64,000 nucleotides of DNA from the NCBI GenBank assembly GCA_015075625.1, contig JABTTZ010000003.1, positions 62,001 to 126,000 of the forward strand, given 5' to 3'. This stretch comes from Anaerolineales bacterium (GTDB taxonomy: Bacteria; Chloroflexota; Anaerolineae; Aggregatilineales; UBA2796). The notes beneath the pieces were generated by a model, which had not been told where the DNA came from, did not search any database, and worked only from the letters and a program-made list of their open reading frames with translations. Position 1 is the first letter of the stretch. The number at the start of each line of letters is the position of its first letter. The translations under genes were made by a program, and so were the position numbers. Of this stretch, positions 1-8,833 are shown one piece after another.

Positions 1-872
1 GAGAAGGCATAAACGGCAGCGCCAATCCCGCCAAAGAATACCAACCGAAATAATGGTGGGATGCGCGGCGGGCTACCGCGTCCATCCTGAATGGCGGCGG
101 GATCACGGCGATCACCGTTGAATGTCCCGCTCATGAAATTCCCATCGATCAACGCCCACACGGTTTGGAAAGAGGGTTTGACAAACTGTGCGGTGAGCGA
201 AGGGACACCATAGATTGGGGCAAAGACTAAGATCGCCCCTAAGCCAAACCCCGTCAGGCTGAGGGCAATTCCCGTTGTGCGGAGTGCCAAGCGCGGGGGG
301 CAAACGCGCCACACCGCCACCAACGCCGCCAATGGGACAAGTTTTGTCAGCGCTCCAAGCGCGATCAGGATGCCCGCTGGCGCATCCCGCTTGGCGATCA
401 GAAGGCGCAGCGAGCCAAGCAAGAAAAACGTCACCACCCCCTCGAAATTCCAAAAACCGAGGATTAGCGGGGCAGGCATGAGGGCGTATGTCCAGGCAAG
501 AGTATCCCCCACCGGAATGCCATAAAGCGCCTTCCCAATCCCCCGCACAAGGAGGATATTTCCTACATCAAAGGCGATCAAGACAAGAGCTAACAGATTC
601 GCATACGAACTAAACCGCCGATCGGAGAGCGCATAAATACCCCCAGATATGAGGGGAATGAGGGGGGGGTATTCGTACCAATAATCGTGATAAGGTAAGA
701 GTCCTTGTTGGGTGTTTTCAGCAATCCCAAAATGGTAGGCAAAATCGCCGTTGACAGTGATCCCCCGCTCAAGAACGCCCCTTGGCGTTTGGACAAACTG
801 CGGTGGATGGGCAATGAGAAGCGTCACCCGCAGGGCAACAACGAGATAAAGCAAGGTGCGTAGATCAGGCAT
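1..872 (-). CDS. Multi-pass membrane glycosyltransferase (GT87/DUF2029-like), 3' end cut by window edge
   Basis: About 290 N-terminal residues are visible; the frame runs open off the left edge. The protein is very hydrophobic with repeated membrane spans. After the first segment it has an acidic loop motif (NGDFAYHF) and then YWYEYPPLIPL; a Y-P-P-L element after an early Asp is typical of GT87-type polyprenyl-phosphate-sugar mannosyltransferases (family knowledge). Such enzymes move a sugar from a lipid-linked donor on the outer face of the membrane. The ATG at 872-870 has no clear Shine-Dalgarno. The assignment to GT87 rather than another GT-C family is inferred. Confidence 0.6.
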   Translation of the reverse strand, partial: MPDLRTLLYLVVALRVTLLIAHPPQFVQTPRGVLERGITVNGDFAYHFGIAENTQQGLLPYHDYWYEYPPLIPLISGGIYALSDRRFSSYANLLALVLIAFDVGNILLVRGIGKALYGIPVGDTLAWTYALMPAPLILGFWNFEGVVTFFLLGSLRLLIAKRDAPAGILIALGALTKLVPLAALVAVWRVCPPRLALRTTGIALSLTGFGLGAILVFAPIYGVPSLTAQFVKPSFQTVWALIDGNFMSGTFNGDRRDPAAIQDGRGSPPRIPPLFRLVFFGGIGAAVYAF

Positions 873-1007
873 GGGGGGGAAACCTGAAGTGAAGGCGCGG
901 GGGCGCAGGGTGTGTCATACTTACCAGTATAGCATGAGGGTTACAGGCGTGAACGAAGCTATTGAGAAGGCAGTGAGTTTCGTGATAGGAGCGGCGCACA
1001 GGAATCC

Positions 1008-1805
1008 ATGATCCGGTTTATCCATATCACCGATACGCATGTGAGAGGGGCAGCGGGGTTTGAACTCTATGGGCGAAACGCTTTCGCTTACCTCGAAACC
1101 CTTGTCGATCATCTAAACAGACACACGTTTCCGATTGATTTCGTCCTCCATACCGGGGATGTCGTTGATGATCGCAGCGAGGCGGCTTACCATCTAGCGA
1201 AAACAGCCCTCTCCAAACTGCGTTACCCAATTTACTACGTGGCGGGCAACCATGATGACCCCGCAGCGCTACGCCGTGTGCTGCTGAATAACTCATCAGA
1301 GAACGATCTCGGCGGGCGGTTCGATTACAGCTTCAGTTTAAAGGGAATCACCTTTGCCGTCTTTGATTCACGCGGGGAACGCGACCCCGCTGGTTGGCTA
1401 AGTGAGGAGCAGTTGGCGGCATTGCGCACCCTTTGCACGGCGGATGGCCCGCCGCTGGTTATTGTCCTCCACCATCCGCCGCTGCCACTTGATTCGCAGT
1501 GGATCGATCATGGTGCGGCACTGGCGCTGATGCTGGTGGAAAACCACGCAGCGTTTCGGGCGGCAATCGCCCCGGCGCGGGGACGGCTGCGCGGGGTATT
1601 TTTTGGTCATATTCACCGCGCATATCAGGCATATCACGAGGGGATTCTCTACGCCAGTGCCGCCTCTGCCCTCGCCCAGTTGGAAAGCTACCCGGAACAG
1701 CCCTACCCCAACACCGCACCGGATGAGCCAGCGGGATATAGTATTGTTACGATGACGGGAGAGACAACCATCCTTCGTCATATTTTTTTGCGCCTCCCTT
1801 CATAG
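1008..1805 (+). CDS. Calcineurin-like metallophosphoesterase (CpdA/Icc-like)
   Basis: A 265-residue cytosolic metallophosphoesterase. All expected metal-site blocks are present: D9-x-H11, G-D51, G80-N-H-D83, H155-H156 and G200-H-I-H203, in the order of class III cyclic nucleotide phosphodiesterases (CpdA, GpdQ). Known members hydrolyse cAMP or phosphodiesters with a two-metal centre; the substrate here is not determined. The ATG at 1008 follows an AGGA Shine-Dalgarno with short spacing. The gene is followed 51 bases later by the HEAT/membrane protein on the same strand, so co-transcription is possible. Confidence 0.85.
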   Translation: MIRFIHITDTHVRGAAGFELYGRNAFAYLETLVDHLNRHTFPIDFVLHTGDVVDDRSEAAYHLAKTALSKLRYPIYYVAGNHDDPAALRRVLLNNSSENDLGGRFDYSFSLKGITFAVFDSRGERDPAGWLSEEQLAALRTLCTADGPPLVIVLHHPPLPLDSQWIDHGAALALMLVENHAAFRAAIAPARGRLRGVFFGHIHRAYQAYHEGILYASAASALAQLESYPEQPYPNTAPDEPAGYSIVTMTGETTILRHIFLRLPS

Positions 1806-1856
1806 GGACTGTGTTCACTGGCGATCATACGCCATCTCAAAAAGGAATGCCGCACT

Positions 1857-3242
1857 ATGTTCGAGCAGTATGTCCAGCAATTGAACCACCCAAACGCTGA
1901 TAAGCGCCGAGAAGCGATTTTGTGGTTGGGAAAAAGCGGCGATCCCCGCGCTCTAAAACCGCTTGCCACCGCCTACAAAACAGACCCCGTGAACGATCTC
2001 CGCGAACTGGCGTTGAAGGCGGGGCGTTACATCCAGAAGGTGAACCAAGAGCGTGGCAGCGCGGCGCTCCCTCCCAGTGATCCGCCCACACCAAGCGCCG
2101 ACAGCGAGTCTCACCTTCCCGATATTTTGAAGGCGTACACGCAGCCAGCGATGGGTGGAAGTTACGGGGAAACGCCGCCGCCACCTGTGTCAACGACACA
2201 TACCAATACTAATGAAGGCAACTCGAACCTGCCTGACATCTTACGGGCGTACACCAAGCCACAGGGATCATCAGGATCGGCGGGGATGGCGCTTGCCGCC
2301 CCTAGTGGTGAAGGGCAACGCGAGCGAGCCACAGGTGGGGCGGGTGGTGGAAGCGGCGGCGGGGCAAAGGCGATCCCGGAGATTGATCTCTCGAATGCCA
2401 AAGCGGTGAACAGCGCACGGGTGAATCAGGCGAAAAGTCGCCTAAATTCTGCCTTTACCCATATGACACAGGGCAAAAAAGATGAAGCTGTTCTTGAGCT
2501 TGCCCGTGCGCTTATGATAAACCCTGGTCTAGTCGATGATCCTGGGGCGCAGGGCTTGGCAACTTCGCTCAGCGGGATGGGCGGAAAAGCCGCTTTCCAA
2601 GAGGTGCTGCGCATGGCGAACGCTGTACCACCGAAAACGACTGCCCCTTCCCATGACCGCGAATTCTGGGACATGATCCTTTCGGGGGTCATCTTGTTGA
2701 TCGTGATCGCCCTGTTCAGCATTGTGTTCTTTTATGGCTCATACGTCATCCAAGCCTATGTAGAGGCGCTGGTTTATAACCAACCCCTGCCAAATATCAG
2801 AAGCCTGTTTGTCGTATTCCCCCTGAATATGGTTTTGCCGTGGGTGCTGCGGCTTGGCGCACTGACGCTTGGTTCAACCTTCTTCCAATTCACCATTGTC
2901 TATGCTGTTGCCACCCTAATGATGGGCGGGACAGGATCGATGATCCGCCATTTGCGCGTGAGCATGAACGTCGCCGTGATTGGCTACATCTCTATCATGA
3001 TTGGCTTTGCCATCTTGATCGGCGCTGTGACAGGCTATGTACCAACCTCACTGGCAAATGTAGGGTTGCTTATGCTTGTTGGAAGTGGGTTGGGGACATT
3101 TATTCTGCAAGCCTTCCTCTTAGGGCGCGTCCACGAGTTTGGGGCGATTAAGGGGGCATATTCGGTGATTTTGGGGAGCATAGGGGCGGGGATCATTGCT
3201 GGACTGCTTGGGATGTTCCGTCCTCAGGAGATACGCTTTTAA
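1857..3242 (+). CDS. HEAT-repeat protein with disordered linker and C-terminal multi-pass membrane domain
   Basis: A 461-residue protein. Residues 1-65 form a HEAT-like helical repeat (NADKRREAILWLGKSGD). A Gly/Pro/Ser-rich linker (about 66-175) carries the same short motif twice: LPDILKAYTQP at 87-97 and LPDILRAYTKP at 125-135. A helical TPR-like segment follows (about 180-265). The C-terminus (about 270-461) has around five hydrophobic spans and resembles YIP1-type membrane domains. I do not recognise a named family for the whole chain. The duplicated linker motif suggests a docking site for a partner (inference). It ends in a convergent junction with hpt, separated by a hairpin. Confidence 0.75.
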   Translation: MFEQYVQQLNHPNADKRREAILWLGKSGDPRALKPLATAYKTDPVNDLRELALKAGRYIQKVNQERGSAALPPSDPPTPSADSESHLPDILKAYTQPAMGGSYGETPPPPVSTTHTNTNEGNSNLPDILRAYTKPQGSSGSAGMALAAPSGEGQRERATGGAGGGSGGGAKAIPEIDLSNAKAVNSARVNQAKSRLNSAFTHMTQGKKDEAVLELARALMINPGLVDDPGAQGLATSLSGMGGKAAFQEVLRMANAVPPKTTAPSHDREFWDMILSGVILLIVIALFSIVFFYGSYVIQAYVEALVYNQPLPNIRSLFVVFPLNMVLPWVLRLGALTLGSTFFQFTIVYAVATLMMGGTGSMIRHLRVSMNVAVIGYISIMIGFAILIGAVTGYVPTSLANVGLLMLVGSGLGTFILQAFLLGRVHEFGAIKGAYSVILGSIGAGIIAGLLGMFRPQEIRF

Positions 3243-3307
3243 CCAATACGGCGCGTCTGGTTGCTGCGGGGAAATCCCTTGCAGGCTTCACCGGGGTGCT
3301 GCTCTCA

Positions 3308-3329
3308 GCCCGACGCTTTCGCGTCGGGC
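3308..3329. terminator. GC-rich hairpin between convergent genes
   Basis: A perfect 9-bp stem (GCCCGACGC / GCGTCGGGC) closed by a 4-base TTTC loop (GAAA on the minus strand) lies between the end of the HEAT/membrane gene and the stop of hpt at 3334-3332. Its place, three bases after the hpt stop, suggests a bidirectional transcription end or mRNA 3'-end stabiliser. There is no long T tract on either side, so intrinsic termination is not certain. Confidence 0.55.
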
Positions 3330-3331
3330 GA

Positions 3332-3874
3332 TCAACCCGTCTTTGCCACCGCAATATAGGGCAAGTTCCGGTACAGCTCGTCCAAATCCAACCCGTAGCC
3401 AAAGACGAATGTGTCGGGGATATTGAACCCGATATAATCGACAGGAATATCAATTTTGCGGCGTTCGGGCTTGTTCAGCAAGGCGCAGATTTTCAGGCTG
3501 GCGGGAAGGCGATCCAACAAGAGTTTCCGAATGTAGGCGAGGGTGATCCCGCTGTCGATGATGTCCTCGACAATCAGCAAATGCCGTCCCTCAATACTCT
3601 GCTTCAAGTCCATATCAATGCGCACCACACCAGAGTTCGTCCGCGCCCCCGTCCCATAGGAGGACACCGCCATAAAATCAATGGCATGGGGGATATGGAT
3701 GCAGCGCATGAGATCGGCAAGGAACAGGACACTCCCCTTGAGAACACTCACCAACAACAGCCCATTCACCCCCCGATAATCGACGTTGATTTGGCGTCCC
3801 AACTCGGCAATGCGGGTTTGAAGGCGGTCTTCATCGATCAGAATTGATTGAACGGGCGGGTGTGATTCAGTCAC
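3332..3874 (-). CDS. hpt: Hypoxanthine phosphoribosyltransferase
   Basis: Purine salvage enzyme joining hypoxanthine or guanine to PRPP. The PRPP-binding loop VEDIIDSGITL and a length of 180 residues match the family. I place the start at the GTG at 3874-3872, two bases after the TAG of the upstream DUF971 gene and behind a GGGGAG Shine-Dalgarno; an ATG at 3922 would add 16 residues overlapping DUF971 that fit no family member. It is the last gene of a tight minus-strand operon (argS, dcd, membrane lectin-like protein, DUF971, hpt). The near-abutting junction suggests translational coupling. Confidence 0.92.
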   Translation of the reverse strand: MTESHPPVQSILIDEDRLQTRIAELGRQINVDYRGVNGLLLVSVLKGSVLFLADLMRCIHIPHAIDFMAVSSYGTGARTNSGVVRIDMDLKQSIEGRHLLIVEDIIDSGITLAYIRKLLLDRLPASLKICALLNKPERRKIDIPVDYIGFNIPDTFVFGYGLDLDELYRNLPYIAVAKTG

Positions 3875-3876
3875 GG

Positions 3877-4236
3877 CTACTCCCCAGTTGGCGAGGTTGG
3901 CGAGGCGCTTTCGGGCGGGCAAAGGCGGCGCAGATACTCAAAGGTATACATACCGGTGTGGTGTCCATCATCCCAAAAGGGCTGAAGAGCGTAATTGCCA
4001 ACAAGTTCGAGTTTTTCCATTGTGTAGGATCGGGCAGGGGTGAGGGCAAGAATGTGGTCGGGGTCGGTATGCCGCCCCATGTTCTCATGCCCGCCGCGAC
4101 ACTCCACACAGGGACACGCCTCGCGGAGGTTTGCCAGCGGGTAATGACAGGTTGCCCCATCTGCCCAGGTGATGATCAGTTCGCCGGTCGTCTTGTTTAG
4201 CGTGACGCCTGTCGGTTTGGGTGTCATGGGGTTCAT
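3877..4236 (-). CDS. DUF971 domain protein
   Basis: A 119-residue single-domain DUF971 protein, related to the N-terminal domain of gamma-butyrobetaine hydroxylase. Visible family features are a beta segment ending in ITWADG, the CPCVEC cluster (three Cys near residues 40-45, a likely metal site), and a conserved C-terminal block with WDDGHHTGMYTFEYL. Standalone DUF971 proteins have been linked to iron-sulfur or metal handling, but no reaction is established. It lies between a membrane lectin-like gene and hpt with gaps of 12 and 2 bases, so it is co-expressed with housekeeping genes. Confidence 0.85.
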   Translation of the reverse strand: MNPMTPKPTGVTLNKTTGELIITWADGATCHYPLANLREACPCVECRGGHENMGRHTDPDHILALTPARSYTMEKLELVGNYALQPFWDDGHHTGMYTFEYLRRLCPPESASPTSPTGE

Positions 4237-4248
4237 CGGAAAACGCCT

Positions 4249-5043
4249 TTACTGCGGTCTCGCACCGAGGATAATCACATTGTCAAAGCCCACCGACGCG
4301 CCCAAATCGCCCGCCACCATACCCACGCCAATTTTGCCTTCCTCAAAGGTTGCCTCTGCCAATTGATCGCGGGTGCGCCCGCCGTTGCTGAGGCACTCGC
4401 CGCTGGTCAGGCTGCGCCATGTAGAGCGTCTGTCGTTCCCTTTGGGGCAAACAGGGAGTTGGATGCCGTTCACGTAGAATTCAAAGGTGTAGCGGCGGGC
4501 AATGATCTGAATCAGGTTTGTGGCGTTTGGCTCGGTGTGGATGGCGGGATTGATCTGCCACTGGCTGAGAGGGATTTCATCCTCGCCCTGCGCCTTCATC
4601 CCCACAAGGTAGGCGCCATCGCTGCGAATCTTGAAGGTGTAATAGTTATCGGCGTTTTGATAGCGAAAGAGGACGCCGATCTGGTCTGCTGGACTGCTGA
4701 TCGTCCGCCACTCCGTTTGAACGGTCAGATCAAAATCCCTGATTTGCTGGTTCAGCAGGGAAAATGCGCCGGCGTTACTGCTATCGCTGGTAATGACCAA
4801 CACCCCATCGCTGATCTCGGCGCGGATTTGCCCCGGAAAGGTAGACCAATGCTCATTGAAGGCGTCAAAGGTCGTCACGTAGATCAGCGCTCGCGGAGGG
4901 TAATCGGGGGCGCTGTCGGCGGCGCGAAGGGCAACCAAGCCCAGATTGAGCAGCCCCAAGACAAAGATCGCCCCCATGAGAACAAGCGTCAACAAACCAA
5001 AGGGACGTTTCGCCATACGGCGGATAGTGCGGATGAGGAACAT
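4249..5043 (-). CDS. Membrane-anchored lectin/laminin-G-like (DUF1080-type) protein
   Basis: A 264-residue protein with a basic N-terminus and one membrane span (about residues 14-40), followed by an extracytoplasmic beta-rich domain. The pattern of Trp/Phe-rich strands (FNEHWSTFPGQIRAE, GVLFRYQNADNYYTFKI, IQIIARRYTFEFYVNG, KIGVGMVAGDLGASVGFDN) is that of concanavalin-like jelly-roll domains such as DUF1080/laminin G. It probably binds carbohydrate or protein outside the membrane. No catalytic residues are recognisable. Two Cys (in PVCPKG and GECLSN) could form a disulfide. It sits inside the argS-dcd-hpt operon, 3 bases from dcd. Confidence 0.7.
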   Translation of the reverse strand: MFLIRTIRRMAKRPFGLLTLVLMGAIFVLGLLNLGLVALRAADSAPDYPPRALIYVTTFDAFNEHWSTFPGQIRAEISDGVLVITSDSSNAGAFSLLNQQIRDFDLTVQTEWRTISSPADQIGVLFRYQNADNYYTFKIRSDGAYLVGMKAQGEDEIPLSQWQINPAIHTEPNATNLIQIIARRYTFEFYVNGIQLPVCPKGNDRRSTWRSLTSGECLSNGGRTRDQLAEATFEEGKIGVGMVAGDLGASVGFDNVIILGARPQ

Positions 5044-5046
5044 AGG

Positions 5047-5610
5047 TTAGGACTCGCTCACTTTGGGGAGGACGATCCCCTGTTGGTTTTGATATTTTCC
5101 GGCGCGGTCAGCGTAGCTCACCTCACACCCCTCATCCGCTTCAAAAAAGAGGACTTGGGCAATGCCCTCCCACGCATAGATGCGGGCGGGAAGCGGCGTT
5201 GTGTTGGAGATTTCGAGGGTGACGTACCCCTGCCATTCAGGCTCGAAGGGAGTCACGTTTACGATCAATCCACAACGTGCATATGTACTTTTCCCTAAAC
5301 AAATTGTTAATACGCTGCGCGGGATGCGAAAGTATTCGACGCTGCGGGCAAGGACGAACGAATTCGGCGGGATCACACAAATATCCCCTGTGTAATCAAC
5401 AAAGGAGGAAGGGGCAAAGTTCTTCGGATCAACAACGGCAGAATGAACATTCGTGAAGATTTTGAATTCGTCTGTCACGCGCATGTCATAGCCATACGAG
5501 CTTAGCCCATAACTGATCACACCCTTTTCCTGCGTCCGTTCGGCAAAGGGGTTGATCATATCTTGTTCATGCGCCATGCGGCGAATCCAATGATCGGGTT
5601 TGAGTCCCAT
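5047..5610 (-). CDS. dcd: dCTP deaminase
   Basis: Converts dCTP to dUTP for dTTP synthesis. The 187-residue length and the conserved blocks [46 protein letters not shown] (split here: the Glu in TLEISN is the expected general base) and GKYQNQQGI near the C-terminus are diagnostic. It might be a bifunctional deaminase/dUTPase, which the sequence alone cannot separate. It starts 6 bases after the argS stop and ends 3 bases before the next gene, so it is part of the five-gene minus-strand operon. Confidence 0.95.
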   Translation of the reverse strand: MGLKPDHWIRRMAHEQDMINPFAERTQEKGVISYGLSSYGYDMRVTDEFKIFTNVHSAVVDPKNFAPSSFVDYTGDICVIPPNSFVLARSVEYFRIPRSVLTICLGKSTYARCGLIVNVTPFEPEWQGYVTLEISNTTPLPARIYAWEGIAQVLFFEADEGCEVSYADRAGKYQNQQGIVLPKVSES

Positions 5611-5616
5611 GTGTTG

Positions 5617-7326
5617 TTATTCCTCCCCTTCAGGGGTTGGAGCTGTCTGGTTTTTCGTCTCGCGGCGTTCCATAACCTCTGGGGCAGACATGCCCATGAG
5701 CGACAACAGACGAGCGAAGACGACCTTCACAGCGGCATAAAAGCGCAGCCGCGCCTTTTGAACAGCGGAGGAGAGGTCTTCCTGTTCGGAGAGAACGCGG
5801 ACATTATCGTAAAGGGGATGGAACGCTCCGGCGAGTTCGAGGGCAAAAAATGCCACCCGCTGCGGCGCCATCTCTGAGATCGCAATGGCGATCCGTTCGG
5901 GAATCTCAATCACTTTGCGCAGAAAGGCGCGTTCCTCCGCGCCGAGGTGATTCAGGTCTGCACCTTCGATGGTGAGTCCCTTTTCGGCGGCTTTGCGAAG
6001 GATTCCGGCGCAGCGCACGTGGGCGCTCTGGATGCGGTAAACGGCGTTCTCGTCGCCTTGCGAACGCGCCAAGTCCAGATCAAAGTTCATGCTTGTGTTT
6101 GGGCTTTGCGCCAACATAAAGTAGCGCACAGCGTCAGCGCCAACATCGTCAAGCAGTTCGTCTAATTCGACAAAATCGCCGCGCCGTGTGGACATCCGGC
6201 GCGTTTCGCCCCCCTCCACAAGTTCCACCATCTGGTGGATGATCGTGCGCACCACAGAGGGATCATAGCCAAGTGCCCGCACGCCGAGAAGAACCTGCGG
6301 GGCGGTGGCGGCGTGATCTGCCCCAAAAACATCTACGATCAGGTCAAAGCCGCGATCCAGCTTGTTTTTGTGGTAGGCAATATCGGGAAGACGGTAGGTT
6401 GGCTCGCCCGTCCGTTTGACAATGACGCGATCTTTTTCATCGCCCAAAGCGCTTGATTTGAAGAACACCGCGCCATCCTGCTCGTAAGCGTAGCCGCGTT
6501 CGCGCAGCGCCTCAATCGTCTCTTGAACAGCGCCCTCCGTGTAGAGGCTGCTCTCGTTGAAAAACGAGTTATGGCGGATGTTCACACGGTGCATACTGTG
6601 TTTGATGCGCTCAATAATCGCCCGCGCCCCGAATTGGCGGAAGTCATCCAGGGGGGCATCGCGCAGAGAATCCCCTTTGAGGGCAAGAAGAGCGGCGGCA
6701 AGCATCCGAATGTAAAGCCCCTTGTAGCCCCCCTCAGGGTAAACAATCGGCTCACCGAGAAGTTCAAGGTAGCGGGCGCGAATGCTCTCACCGAGTTTGT
6801 TCATCTGCTGACCAGCATCGTTGAAGTAATATTCGCGGGTGACGCTGTACCCCTGTGTCTCCAGCAGATTGGCAAGGGTATCCCCCAGAACACCACCCCG
6901 AATACGGTGGACGCTGAGGGGTCCGGTGGGGTTGGCGCTGACATACTCTACTTGGGCGGTTTTTCCCGCCCCGTCGCTGGTGGTGAAGGCGCGTTCGCCC
7001 GCTCCCAAAAGGTAATCGACTTGGGCAGCCACCCACACCTCGGAGAGCCGAAGATTAACAAACCCCGGTGGGGCAACCTCTGCCGCGCTGACGAGTTCGG
7101 AAGGCGGGAGGTGGGCGACGATGATCGTGGCAATCTCTAAGGGAGGCTTTCCCGCTAGTTTTGTCACCTGTAGGGCAACGGCGGAGGCATAATCGCCCAT
7201 CTCTGGGCGCTTCGGGCGCTCGATGCGCACATCGGGAATGGCAAATGAGGGCAACACGCCGGCGGTTTGGGCGGCGATGATTCCCGCCCGAATTAGCGTA
7301 GATAGTTGGTGCGGAAGAAGGCTCAC
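5617..7326 (-). CDS. argS: Arginyl-tRNA synthetase
   Basis: Class I synthetase charging tRNA-Arg. An N-terminal tRNA-binding domain is followed by the HIGH-like signature in SANPTGPLSVHRIRGG, a KMSKS-like RRMSTRRG, and a C-terminal DALR anticodon domain ending near the C-terminus. I prefer the GTG at 7326-7324 (569 residues; AGGAG about 13 bases upstream, rather far) over an ATG at 7425, which would add 33 hydrophobic residues not seen in the family. It is the first gene of the minus-strand operon and is divergent from the DgkA-like gene. Confidence 0.95.
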   Translation of the reverse strand: MSLLPHQLSTLIRAGIIAAQTAGVLPSFAIPDVRIERPKRPEMGDYASAVALQVTKLAGKPPLEIATIIVAHLPPSELVSAAEVAPPGFVNLRLSEVWVAAQVDYLLGAGERAFTTSDGAGKTAQVEYVSANPTGPLSVHRIRGGVLGDTLANLLETQGYSVTREYYFNDAGQQMNKLGESIRARYLELLGEPIVYPEGGYKGLYIRMLAAALLALKGDSLRDAPLDDFRQFGARAIIERIKHSMHRVNIRHNSFFNESSLYTEGAVQETIEALRERGYAYEQDGAVFFKSSALGDEKDRVIVKRTGEPTYRLPDIAYHKNKLDRGFDLIVDVFGADHAATAPQVLLGVRALGYDPSVVRTIIHQMVELVEGGETRRMSTRRGDFVELDELLDDVGADAVRYFMLAQSPNTSMNFDLDLARSQGDENAVYRIQSAHVRCAGILRKAAEKGLTIEGADLNHLGAEERAFLRKVIEIPERIAIAISEMAPQRVAFFALELAGAFHPLYDNVRVLSEQEDLSSAVQKARLRFYAAVKVVFARLLSLMGMSAPEVMERRETKNQTAPTPEGEE

Positions 7327-7463
7327 GGTGTTCAGCGGACTCCTAGTGACGGTGCGGAGTGCGATTGTAGCAGGCTTCACAAAGAGGATCAACCAAAAAT
7401 GAAGAAAAAGGGGAGAAATGGGCAATCGCCGCTATACTTGATGGTGAAAAGGTGCGCTAAAAA

Positions 7464-7979
7464 ATGACAGCCATGCTCGACAACATAAATCCAGACTCTC
7501 CGTCGCCCCGTCCCACCCGTCCTCTGCTCCGTTGGCATCCCGATACGCTAGAGACGCTTGGCACACAACCGGAACACTATAGTCCAATGACCAGCACCAG
7601 CCGCCTAAAAAGCCTCCGCTATGCGCTGGCGGGGTGGCTGTATATGCTGAAGTACCAAAAAAACACCCGTATTCAGGCGGTGGTATCAATCATCGTGTTT
7701 GGGGCAGGGCTGTGGCTGGCGCTGCCGCCTTTTGAGTGGGCAATCCTCATTTTGATCATCACTATCAACTGGATGGCGGAATTTGTCAACGCCGCCATTG
7801 AAGCGGCGGTAAACCTTGCCAGCCCTGACCTGCACCCTATGGCGCGGGTGGGGAAGGACGTTGGGGCGGCGGCGGTACTGCTGACCTCTGTTGCGGCGGT
7901 GATCATCGGAGCGCTCATTTTGGGTCCGCCGCTGCTGGCAAAACTTGAGCCGCTGATCATTGATCTGCTGCGGCGCTGA
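7464..7979 (+). CDS. Diacylglycerol kinase / undecaprenol kinase family protein
   Basis: Small membrane lipid kinase. The core carries the DgkA signature: WMAEFVNAAIEAAVN followed by ARVGKDVGAAAVLL, with three membrane spans. Gram-positive-type members phosphorylate undecaprenol and recycle the cell-wall carrier lipid; that role is the likely one here but is inferred. The frame has a 41-residue Pro-rich extension before M42 (ATG at 7587); either start is possible, and the shorter one (130 residues) matches the family length. Directly upstream of the infC promoter. Confidence 0.85.
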   Translation: MTAMLDNINPDSPSPRPTRPLLRWHPDTLETLGTQPEHYSPMTSTSRLKSLRYALAGWLYMLKYQKNTRIQAVVSIIVFGAGLWLALPPFEWAILILIITINWMAEFVNAAIEAAVNLASPDLHPMARVGKDVGAAAVLLTSVAAVIIGALILGPPLLAKLEPLIIDLLRR

Positions 7980-8018
7980 GCGAAAGAGAATAAGTCACCC
8001 TCCGGCAACCGATCACAA

Positions 8019-8047
8019 TTGACTCCGCCTGTCTCTTGTGCTAGGAT
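8019..8047 (+). promoter_or_regulatory. Sigma-70-type promoter for infC-rpmI-rplT
   Basis: A TTGACT -35 box at 8019-8024 and a TAGGAT -10 box at 8042-8047 are separated by exactly 17 bases. The predicted transcription start near 8054 leaves an untranslated leader of about 60 bases before the AUC start of infC. Seen by pattern only. Confidence 0.6.
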
Positions 8048-8112
8048 AATCTTTCAATCATGTTTAAGGTTTGCGATTCAGTGGCGCACGGCGCTTGAGA
8101 AGGTAGGTTCGT

Positions 8113-8763
8113 ATCAGTACGGAAGAATATCGCGTTAACGAACAAATTCGGGGTGTGCAGCGTGTGCGCCTGATCGTCACCGGCGCGGATGGCGCGAATG
8201 AGAACGTTGGGTTGGTGACATTCCGTGAGGCAATGACCATTGCCCAAGAACGCGGATTGGATTTGGTAGAAGTTGCCCCGAACGCGGACCCGCCTGTGTG
8301 CCGTGTCATGGATTACAGCAAATTTCTTTACGAACAGTCAAAGAAGCAACGCGAGGCACGCAAGGCGCAAAAAGTCATTGAGGTCAAGGAAATTCGCCTT
8401 CAGATGAAGACGAATGACTATCACCTCGGCTTTAAATTGCGCGATGCGCGGCGGTGGCTTGGGGAAGGGATGAAGGTAAAGGTGAAGCTCGTCTTTCACG
8501 GGCGGGAGATCACCTATGCCGATATTGCTCGTAACCAGATGAACGAGATCGTCAAGGAACTTTCCGATGTTGCCATTGTGGAACAGTATCCGACGATGGA
8601 AGGGCGGGCGATGTTCATGCTATTTGCCCCTAACGCCAATGCCGAAAAAGCGGAAAAAGCTGAACGGGCTGAGAAAGTGGCGAAGAAATCTGCCGAAGCT
8701 GCTGGCGCGAAACAACCAGCAATGCCGCCCACCGAAGGGGATAGCAAACCGCCCAAAGCTTAA
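8113..8763 (+). CDS. infC: Translation initiation factor IF-3 (non-canonical ATC start)
   Basis: Selects the initiator tRNA and blocks premature subunit joining on the 30S ribosome. The usual N-terminus STEEYRVNEQIRG is in frame and begins directly after an ATC codon at 8113; the only in-frame upstream codon boundary is a TAG at 8104, and the first ATG/GTG-type alternative (GTG at 8155) would delete this conserved segment. An AAGGTAGG Shine-Dalgarno lies just upstream. AUU/AUC/AUA starts in infC are known and allow autoregulation through IF-3's own discrimination. The two-domain body is complete; a 40-residue Ala/Glu/Lys-rich tail (about 175-216) is extra. First gene of the classic infC-rpmI-rplT operon. 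Confidence 0.93.
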   Translation: MSTEEYRVNEQIRGVQRVRLIVTGADGANENVGLVTFREAMTIAQERGLDLVEVAPNADPPVCRVMDYSKFLYEQSKKQREARKAQKVIEVKEIRLQMKTNDYHLGFKLRDARRWLGEGMKVKVKLVFHGREITYADIARNQMNEIVKELSDVAIVEQYPTMEGRAMFMLFAPNANAEKAEKAERAEKVAKKSAEAAGAKQPAMPPTEGDSKPPKA

Positions 8764-8833
8764 CCTGCTCCACGTTGCTGTTTAGGCAAAGGCAATGGGT
8801 GAGGTCAAGACAAACCGTAAGTCGTCTATGTAC

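Noticed and set aside
4363-5298. A 311-codon open frame on the plus strand opposite the membrane lectin-like gene and dcd
   Set aside because: It lies fully antisense to two genes with clear family features and shows no family motif or ribosome site of its own.
6523-7140. A 205-codon plus-strand frame inside argS
   Set aside because: Shadow of argS; no recognisable protein.
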